Part shown: positions 56,466 to 64,000 of the stretch, in pieces
Layout of the letters: every line of letters starts with the position of its first letter
How positions within the stretch are numbered: the first letter of the stretch is position 1
Source of the DNA: Sorex araneus
Lineage: Eukaryota; Chordata; Mammalia; Eulipotyphla; Soricidae
Assembly (NCBI RefSeq): GCF_027595985.1
Contig: NC_073302.1
Coordinates: forward strand, 10,604,966-10,668,965
DNA length: 64,000 nucleotides
Direction: 5' to 3'
Made by a program: the position numbers and the translations under genes
The notes under the pieces: generated by a model
Databases searched by the model: none
What the model was told of the DNA's origin: nothing
What the model saw: the letters and a program-made list of their open reading frames with translations, nothing else

Positions 56466-59400
56466 TATACAATTGATATGAACCCCTTATCTGATGGGTA
56501 TTGTGTAAATATCCTTTCCCATTCTGTAGATAGTCTTTGTATTCTGGTCACTGTATCTTTTGCAATGCAGAAGCTTTTTAGTTTAATGTAGTCCCATTTG
56601 TTGATCTCTGTTTCTACTAGATTGCTTAGTTCCGTGTTATCTTTGAAAATACCTTTATCTTCAATATCGTGGAGGGTTTTGCCAGCCTTGTATTCAATGT
56701 ACCTTATGGTTTGTGGACTAATGTTGAGGTCTTTAATCCATTTTGATCTACTTTTGTGCATGCTGTCAGGTCAAGGGCTAAGCCCATTCTTTTACATGTG
56801 GTTATCCAGTTGTGCCAGCACCATTTGTTAAAGAGACTTTCCTTGCTCCACTTCACATCTCTTGCTCCTTTATCAAAGATTAGATGATCATACATTTGAG
56901 GTTGTTTATGGGGATATTCCACCCTGTTTCATTGGTCTGCAGCTCTGCCTTTGTTCGAGTACCATGCTGTTTTAATTGTTACCGCTTTGTAGTAGAGTTT
57001 AAGCTTGGGGAAGGTGATGCCTCCCATCATCTTTTTCTCAAGAATTTTTTTAGCTATCTGTGGGCGTTTATTGTTCCATATAAATTTCAGGATTGCTTGC
57101 TCCATTTCTTTGAAGAATGCCATGGGTATCCCTATAGGTATCGAGTTAAATTTGTATAATGCTTTTGGGAGTATTGCCATTTTGACAATGTTTATTCTCC
57201 CTATCCATGAGCAGGGGATATGTTTCCATTTCCTCATGTCCTCTTTTATTTCATGGAGTAGCGTTTTATAGTTTTCTTTGTAGAGGTTCTTTACTACTTA
57301 TTTAAGCTGATTCCAAGATATTTAATTTTCTGGGGCACGATTGTGAACTGGATTGCTTTTTTCATGTCCCTTTCCTCTGTCTCATTGTTTGCATATAGGA
57401 AGGCCATGGATTTTTGGGTATTGATTTTATAGCCTGCGACTTTACTGTGCAGGTCAATTGTTTCTAAGAGTTTCTTACTAGAGCTTTTAGGTTTCTCTAG
57501 GTATAGTATCATATCATCTGCGAATAGTGAGAGCTTGATTTCTTCCTTTCCTACTGAATGCCCTTAATATCTTTTTCTTGCCTGATGGCTATTGCTAATA
57601 CTTCCAGTACTATATTAAAAAGAAGTGGTGAGAGTGGTCATCCTTGTCTTGCCCCCAATCTTAGAGGAAAAGCCCTTAGTTTTTCTCCATTGATGATAAT
57701 GCTTGCCCAAGGTTCGTGGTAGATGTCTTTGACTATCTTGAGAAAAGTTCCTCCAAAACCCATTTTGGTGAGAGTTTTTATCATGAATGGGTGTTGGATC
57801 TTGTCAAATGCTTACTCTGCATTATTGATATGATCATATGGTTTTTATCTTTACTTTAGTTGATGTGATGGATTATGTTGATTGATTTCTGAATGTTAAA
57901 CCATCCTTGCATCCCTGGGATGAATCCCACTTGGTCATGGTGTATGATCTTTTTGATGAGTTGTTGGATTCTATTTGCTACTATTTTGTTGAGGATCTTC
58001 GCATCGGTGTTCATCAAGGATATTGGTCTATAGTTTTCTTTGTTAGTGGTGTCTTTGTTTGCTTTTTGTATTAGGGAGATATGTGCCTCGTAGAAACTGT
58101 TCAGAAAGGTTCCTGTATTTTCAATTTCCTGGAAAAGCTTGAGGAGAACTGGCAACTAGTCTTCTTTAAATGTTTGGAAGAATTCGCCAGTGAATCCGTC
58201 TGGACCTGGGCTTTTGTTTTTGGGAAGACTTTTGATTACAGTTTCGATTTCCTTGATATTTATGGGCCTATTGAGGTATTTCACGTCTTCGTGGCTCGGT
58301 CTTGGAAAATTGTAGGAGCCAAGGAATTGTCCATTTCTTTTAGGTTATCTTGTTCCGTGGCATACAGACTTTCAAAGTAGTCTCTGATGATCCTTTGAAT
58401 CTCCTTGGTTTCTGTTGTGATGTCCCCCATTTGATTTTTGATTTGGTTTATTAGGGTTTTCTCTCTTTCTTTCTTTGTGAGTCTTGCTAGCGGTTTATCA
58501 ATCTTATTTATTTTCTCGAAGAACCAGCTCTTCGTTTCATTGATCTTTCGGATTGTTTTTCGGATTTCCATATCATTAATTTCTGCCCTAAGTTTTATTA
58601 TTTCTTTCCTTCGATCTAGTTTGGGTTCCTTTTGCTGGTCCTCTTCTACTATCTTGAGCTGCGAAGTCAAGGTGTCTATATAGGCCCTTTCTTCCTTTCT
58701 GAGGAAGGCTTGCATAGCTATAAATTTTCCCCTTAACACAGCTTTAGCTGCGTCCCATAGTTTCTGGTAGCTTGTGTCTTCATTCTCATTTTTTTCGAGG
58801 TATCTCTTGATTTCTTCCTTTATTTCCTTCGTGACCCACTCATTGTTCAATACTGAGTTATTTAATTTCCAAGTGTTTGATTTGGTTCTCTGTGTCTGTG
58901 TGTGATTAACTTCCATCTTCAGTGCATCATGGTCTGAGAAGATAGCTGATACAATTTCTATCTTCCCAATTCTATTAAGGTATAATTTGTGGCCCAGAAT
59001 GTGGTCTATTTTGGAAAACGTTCCGTGTGCGCTGGAAAAGAATGTGTATTCTTTCTTTTTGGGGTATATAGCCCTGTATAGGTCTATTAGACCTCTCTCC
59101 TCCATTTCTTCTTTCAGGGCCATCTTTTCCTTGCTGAGTGTTGTTCTTGTCGATCTATCCAGAGGTGATAAAGCAGTGTTGAAGTCTCCTACTACTATCG
59201 TGTTGCTAGTTATGTCCTCCTTAAATTCTGTTAGGAGTTCTTTTAAGTATTTAGCTGGTCGTTCATTAGGTGCGTATACGTTTAGGAGTGTGATTTCTTC
59301 CTGTTGTACATATCCCTTGATGAATAGAAAATGACCTTTGCTATCCCTTCTGATCTTTTTCAGCCTGAAATCTATGCTATAGGATACTAGTATGGCCACC

Positions 59401-59614
59401 CCCTCTTTTTTTTGAGTGGGCTGTTTGTTTGCAGGATTGTTTTCCATCCTTTGATTTTCAGTCTGTGTTTGTTCTGACTATTCAGATGTGTTTCTTGTAG
59501 GCGGCAGACAGTTGGGTTTAGTTTCCGAATCCATTTTGCCACTCTGTGCCTCTTGATTGGTGCATTTAGACCGTTAACATTAAGAGAAATTATTATCATG
59601 GGATTTTGTGTCAT
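56466..59614 (-). pseudogene. L1 ORF2, disrupted and lacking its C-terminus
   Basis: It starts at ATG 59614 (MTQNPMIIISLNVNGLNAPI). The endonuclease is largely continuous from 59447 to about 58800 (for example VVGDFNTALSPLDRS, FSDHDALKMEV), with a frameshift near 59400. The RT is broken by several indels (58155-57856, then FADD near 57513-57524, then 57512-57294). The final third is deleted. Inactive. Confidence 0.9.
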
Positions 59615-60608
59615 TTTTCTGTAGGGTTTGTTGTTCTTGTAGGTTTTTTTCCTTGTCTTATAGTAGCCCTTTGAATCCTTCTTTTAAATTTGGTCTTGAG
59701 TCTATGAAGTTCCTGAGCTGCTGCTTGTCCGTGAAATAGTGTGGTTCCTTCAAGTTTAACTGAGAGTTTAGCCGGGTAGAATATTCTTGGTGAGGCATTC
59801 ATTTCATTAAGTTTTTTCACTATATCCCACCATTGTTTCGGGCTTGGAGGGTTTCTTCTGATAGGTCTGCTGTGAATCTAAGGGGTTCTCCTTTGTATAT
59901 GATCTCCTTCTTTGATCTTGCTGCTTGCAGTATTGTGTCTCTATCCACGGCCTCCATCATTCTGACTATGATATGCCTTGGTGATTTTCTATTTAGGTCC
60001 CTTTTAGCTGGCACCCTTTGGACTCCTTAGATCTGGATGTCCGCATTCTCTAGCTCTGGGAATTTTTTAGCAATGATGTCTTTAATGGTGTTTTTTTCAT
60101 TGGGATTGGTTCCATGTGGTTCCGGCATTCCCATGATTCTTATGTTGTTTCTCCTGAAGTCATCCTCTAGGACTCTAACTCGCTCTAGAACCATTTTGAG
60201 GTCTTTTGCCATTATTTGCTGTTGTCTATATGCTTTGTGCATCTCATCTTCAAGCTCACTGATTCTGTCTTCGGCTGTAGTCATTCTACTATTGAGGGCT
60301 CCTACCGAGTTTTTTATTTCATCTACTGATTCTTTTAGTTGTGCGACTTCTGTTCGTAGCTTTGAAATTTCTGCTCTCATTTCTTCCTGAATTATCTTGG
60401 TGGAATGTTCCAATGCTGCATCCATATCCTCCCTTAATTTATTGGAAGTTTGTTCCATAGTTGCTTTGAGTTCGTGAACCATCCTGACAATTTCCTCTCT
60501 GAATTCTTTATCCGAGAGGAGGTTGTATTTCTGGGAGGTTGCTGCTGAAGTTAGTGAGATATTTTCTTGGATATCTCCTGGTGGGGGGGATTTTCTCTGT
60601 TTCTTCAT
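59611..60608 (-). pseudogene. L1 ORF1, nearly intact
   Basis: The start is MKKQRKSPP at 60608. A long heptad-rich coiled coil covers roughly residues 45-150. The RRM-like segment begins near NNIRIMGMPE. The C-terminal domain contains RHIIVRMMEAVDRDTILQAA and GEPLRFTADLS. A single early stop (TAA for Gln, near 60027-60029) and a frame change near 59820 break it. About 332 codons in all, normal for ORF1p. The stop TGA at 59611-59613 overlaps the ORF2 ATG. Confidence 0.92.
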
Positions 60609-60850
60609 GTTTTTATGGGCTTTACTATCTTGTGCTCTCCATAGCTTGGGAGGGAACTCAACTGAAGATGTGGGGCTATGCTCTTTTTAAAACGGACTTT
60701 TATGTGCAACTCTATCTGTTCGCTGACAGTTTTCGTGAAGTTAGGATAGGCAGGTTACTTGACTATTAACATATAGTGACTAAGATGACCAGGGAGTTCT
60801 TCAGAGGAGTGGGTTCTATCAATTGTGGCCAAAGGACAATGCATGGAATG

Positions 60851-60852
<2 letters not shown>

Positions 60853-60883
<31 letters not shown>
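60853..60883. repeat. 31-nt A tract inside L1 5' UTR
   Basis: There are 31 consecutive A on the plus strand (T in L1 sense) between the AT-rich and GC-rich parts of the 5' UTR. The L1 at 8112-14180 has only a short A-rich stretch at the same place (13758-13772). Confidence 0.97.
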
Positions 60884-60887
<4 letters not shown>

Positions 60888-60966
60888 CGCCGCATAAGCG
60901 GGCGCGGCTCCAGAAAGAGGCCACGCCCACTATGAGACCACGCCCTCTAACGAGAGGACACTCCAC

Positions 60967-61229
60967 TAACCTGCCGGACAGGGGAGGGAGGGGTCAGGCG
61001 TGGTGGGCGAGATGGCTGAGAGCTGCCAGGTGGGGCGGGGGGTTCCGAGCAGGCCCCCAACCTCGGGCAGGGGACGCAGGGAGCGCTTCTCCAGGTGGGG
61101 CAGGGTCTCCAAGGGGAAATGCCAATTTACCTGCCGGACAGGGGAGGGAGGGGTCAGGCGTGGTGGGCTAGATGGCTGAGAGCTGCCAGGAGGGGCTGGG
61201 GGGTTCTGAGCGGGCCCCCCACTGCGAGG
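60967..61229 (-). promoter_or_regulatory. L1 5' UTR with 160-bp GC-rich monomers
   Basis: CTGCCGGACAGGGGAGGGAG starts at 60971 and again at 61131, period 160 bp, with about 40 bp of near identity followed by GATGGCTGAGAGCTGCCAGG in both. The second unit ends at about 61229 at the TSD. This monomer shows no evident similarity to the 146-bp monomer at 13870-14180, although the rest of the two L1s is alike. Confidence 0.8.
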
Positions 61230-61248
61230 CCGAGGTACTTGATTTTCT

Positions 61249-62743
61249 GAGGCATAATTGTGAACGGGATTGGTTTTTTCATGTCATTTTCTTGTCTCTC
61301 ATTATTTGCGTATAGAAAAGCAAAGAAGCTTTGAGTATTGATTTAATAGCCTGCAACTTTACTATACTTTACTATTGTTTCTAAGAGCTTTTTGATAGAG
61401 GTTCTCTAAATATAGTATCATATCATGTATGAATAGTGAGAGCTTGATTTCTTTCTTTCTTATTTGGATGCCTTTAATATCTTTTTCTTTCCTAACTGTT
61501 ATTGTAAGTTCTTCCAGTACTGTGTTGAACAGAAGTGTTGAGACTGGACATCCTTGTCTTGTCCCTGATCTTTTTTCACCATTGAATGTAATTATTGCCA
61601 TAGGCTTGTGGTATATGGCTTTGAAAACATTGAGGAAATTTCCTTCAATACCGATTTTGGTGAAAGTTTTCATTAGAAACAGATGCTGTATCTTGTCAAA
61701 TGGTATTATCATATGGTTTTCATATTTTCTTTTGTTGTTATGATGCATTATGTTGATTCACTTCTGAATTGCTAAACCATCCTTGCATCCCTGGATGTTT
61801 CCCACTTGGTCGTGGTGGATGATCCTTTTGGTGAGTTGTTTGATTCTATTTGCTAATATTTTGTTGAGGATCTTTGCATTCATATTCATCAGAAATGTTG
61901 GCCTGTAGTTTTCTTTTTTGGTGGTGTCTCTGTTTGCTTTTTGTATTAGGAAGATATGTGCCTCATAGAAACTGTTTGGGAGAGTTTCTGTTTCTTAAAT
62001 TTCCTGGAAAAGCTTGAAAGGTATTGGCAATAGGTCCTCTTTAAATGTTTGGAAGAATTCACTATGAATCCATCTGAACCTGAGCTTTTGATTTTGGGAA
62101 GATTTTTGATTACAGCTTCAATTTCCTTGGTATCAATAGGTCTATTCAGGCATTCCAGATCTTCTTGGTTCAATTTTGGTAGGTTATAGGAATTCAGGAA
62201 TTTATCTATTTCTTCTAGGTTCTCTTGTGTCATGGCATACAGGCTTTCAAAGTAATCTCTGATGATCTTTTGAATTTCTTTGGCTTCTGTTGTAATGCCC
62301 CAGTTTTCATTTCTGATGCAGTTTATTAGGGTTCTTTCCATTTCTTTGTGAGTCTTGTTAGTGGTTTATCAATCTTGTTTATTTTCTCAAAGAACCAGGT
62401 CTTGGTTTCATTGATCTTTCAGATTGTTTTTTGGCTTTCCATGTCGTTAACTTCTACTCTAAGTTTTATTATTTCTTTCCTTCTGCCTGGTTTGGGCTGT
62501 GTTTGATTGTCCTTTTCTAAGAAATTGAGCTGTGAAATCAAGTTATTTATGTGAGCCCTTTCGTCCTTCCTGAGAAATTCTTGTAGAACTATAAATGTTC
62601 CCCTTAACATAGCTTTAGCTATGTCTCACAGGTTCTGGTAGCTTGTGTCTTTATTCTCATTTTTTCCAGGTATCTTTTGATTTTTCCTTGATTTCCTTTC
62701 TGACCCACTCGTTGTTTCACACTGAGTTGTTTAATTTTCAGAA
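61249..62743 (-). mobile_element. Older L1, central ORF2 (continuation of 53962-56035)
   Basis: This is RT and pre-RT sequence colinear with 16180-17680, heavily mutated (for example GIEGNFLNVFKAIYHKPMA). It ends at 62743 in a fold-back junction with plus-oriented L1. Confidence 0.88.
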
Positions 62744-63404
62744 AATGAAATCAAACATCTGGAAATTAAACATCTCACTATTGGACAACAAGTAGCTTAG
62801 AAATGAAATCAAAGAGGAAATCAAAAGATTCCTGGAAATGAATGAAAATGAGGACACAAGTTACCAAAACTTATGGGACACAGCAAAGCTATGTTAAGAG
62901 GAAAGTTCATAGCTCTATAAGCATTCCTCAGGAAGGAGGAGCGAGCCCACATAAGTAATCTAATCTCACAGTTTCAGAGCTTGGAGAATGACCAACAGAA
63001 GGAGCCCAATCTGAACAGGGGGAAGGAAATAATAAAACTCAGAGCAGAAATTAACAAGAATGAAACCAAAAAAAAATCGGAGAGATCAAAGAAGAGCTGG
63101 TTCTTTGAGAAAATAAAAAAGGTCGATAAACCTCTAGCAATACACACAAAAAGGGAGAGAGAAAACCCTAGTAAACAGAGTCAAAAATGAAAACGGGGAC
63201 ATCACAACAGAAATTACAGAAAGTATCCTCAGAGATTACTTTGAGAATCATTATGCCATGAAACACGAAATCCTTCAGTAAATGCGTAAATTCAAAGACT
63301 CCTATAGCATCCAAAGGTATAACCAAGAAGACCTGGAATACCTATGGCCGTCAAGGTAATTGAAACGGCAATAAAAAGTCTCCCCAAGAACAAAAGTCCT
63401 GGCC
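62050..63404. repeat. Imperfect L1 palindrome centred near 62752
   Basis: The arms on either side carry the same L1 ORF2 region in opposite orientations, meeting at equivalent ORF2 positions with about 20 bp between. GAGTTGTTTAATTTTC ends at 62741, and GGAAATTAAACATCTC begins at 62761 and is its near complement. Each arm is about 650-700 bp. Confidence 0.8.
62744..63404 (+). mobile_element. L1 ORF2 fragment in opposite orientation
   Basis: Colinear with 21945-22615 (GAAATCAAAGAGGAAATCAAAAG, GAAAATGAGGACACAAGTTACC, GAAGGAAATAATAAAACTC). Stops and frameshifts are frequent. It forms the right arm of the palindrome and ends abruptly at about 63404. Confidence 0.88.
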
Positions 63405-64000
63405 CATTTGGGTCCCTTTTAGCTGGCACCCTTCGGACTCCTTGTATCTGGATGTCCGCATTCTCTAGCTCTGGGAATTTTTTGCAATGATGTCTTTAAT
63501 GGTGCTTTTTTCATTGGGATTCGTTCCGTGTGGTTCCAGCACTCCCATGACTCTTATATTGTTTCTCCTGAGGTCATCCCCTAGGACTCTAACTCGCTCT
63601 AGAGCCATTTTGAGGGCTTTTGCCATTATTTGTTGTTGCCTATATGCTTTGTGCAGCTCATCTTCAAGCTCACTGATTCTGTCTTCGGCTGTAGTCATTC
63701 TACTACTGAGGGCTCCTGTGGAGTTTTTAATTTCATCTACTGATTCTTTTAGTTGTGTGACTTCTGTTCGTAGCTTTGAAATTTCTGCTCTCATTTCTTC
63801 CTGGATTATCTTGGTGGAGCATTCCGATGCTGCATCCATATCCTCCCTTAATTTATTGGATGAACGTTCCATAGTTTCTTTGAATTTGTGAACCATCCTC
63901 ACAATTTCCTCTCTGAATTCTTTATCTGAGAGGAGGATGTATTTCTGGGAGGTCTCTGCTGAGGTTAGTGAGATGTTTTCTTGGTTCTCTCCTGCTGGTG
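63405..64000 (-). pseudogene. L1 ORF1 N-terminal part, young subfamily, cut by window end
   Basis: This is the coiled-coil part of ORF1p (LREDMDAASECSTKIIQEEM, MTTAEDRISELEDELHKAYR), very close to 59990-60590. The left end at about 63405 lies inside ORF1 and joins an unrelated L1 piece, so no 3' half is attached: a rearranged or recombined fragment. The continuation to the right is outside the window. Confidence 0.88.

Larger units (their letters stand above)
56036..61229 (-). mobile_element. Young L1 inserted in older L1, 19-bp TSD
   Basis: Flanked by CCGAGGTACTTAATTTTCT (56017-56035) and CCGAGGTACTTGATTTTCT (61230-61248), one mismatch. It contains a 5' UTR with GC-rich monomers, ORF1, ORF2 and 3' UTR. 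At about 56465 the 3' UTR (CCTCCTGGTACTT) jumps straight into ORF2 (TATATACAATTGATATG), losing about 720 bp including the Cys-rich C-terminus. It would otherwise be about 5.9 kb. Confidence 0.95.

Noticed and set aside
60776..61171. Open frame of about 131 codons with a poly-lysine run
   Set aside because: The lysines come from a 31-nt A tract and the rest from L1 promoter monomers.

Overview
This is nuclear DNA from a mammal. There are no bacterial-style operons or CRISPR arrays. The only coding genes that look intact are two single-exon odorant receptors in an L1-saturated background. The abundant short tRNA-derived SINE, which reads GGGTCACACC..GGCTGGAG on the antisense strand, is the one I associate with shrews (Soricidae, Sorex-like). 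That family-level assignment is from memory and was not checked.

Layout. 1-2.7 kb holds the 3' ends of a young and an old L1, both on +. 2.7-8.1 kb is receptor unit A, with an intact OR at 6537-7484 (+). 8.1-14.2 kb is a nearly full-length young L1 (-) with a tandem 146-bp 5' promoter. 14.2-26.1 kb is a pile of nested L1s carrying a solo class II LTR, a 5'-truncated L1 with target-site duplication (TSD), and a fragment of a second non-LTR retrotransposon (RTE-like reverse transcriptase) fused to a SINE tail. 26.1-36.1 kb is receptor unit B, with an intact OR at 30226-31170 (+). 36.1-45.0 kb is a spacer with a VNTR-containing composite retroelement, old L1, GC-rich repeats, several SINEs and a decayed copy of VAV3 coding exon 1. 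45.0-53.9 kb is unit C, an inverted copy of unit B, with a dead OR at 50059-50999 (-). 53.9-64 kb is old L1 (-) split by a young L1 (-, 56036-61229), ending in a palindromic L1 junction near 62750.

How it fits together. The three receptors belong to one class II clade, closest by eye to family 1 / OR1J. They arose by segmental duplication: A and B are direct, while B and C form an inverted repeat with arms of about 9-10 kb around a spacer of about 9 kb. A SINE at one homologous site is present in A and C but absent in B, and the A and C N-termini are also more alike. C then decayed through a lost splice acceptor, two nonsense codons, frameshifts and loss of upstream DNA. B acquired a perfect 29-bp fold-back across its stop codon.

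The L1s are the source of retrotransposition. Two young copies overlap ORF1 and ORF2 by ATGA, and the two 5' UTRs carry unrelated monomers (146 bp and 160 bp). The best candidates for something undescribed are the composite VNTR element at 36463-38871, the RTE-like/SINE chimera at 23631-24328, the fold-back at the end of OR-B, and the VAV3 exon ghost.
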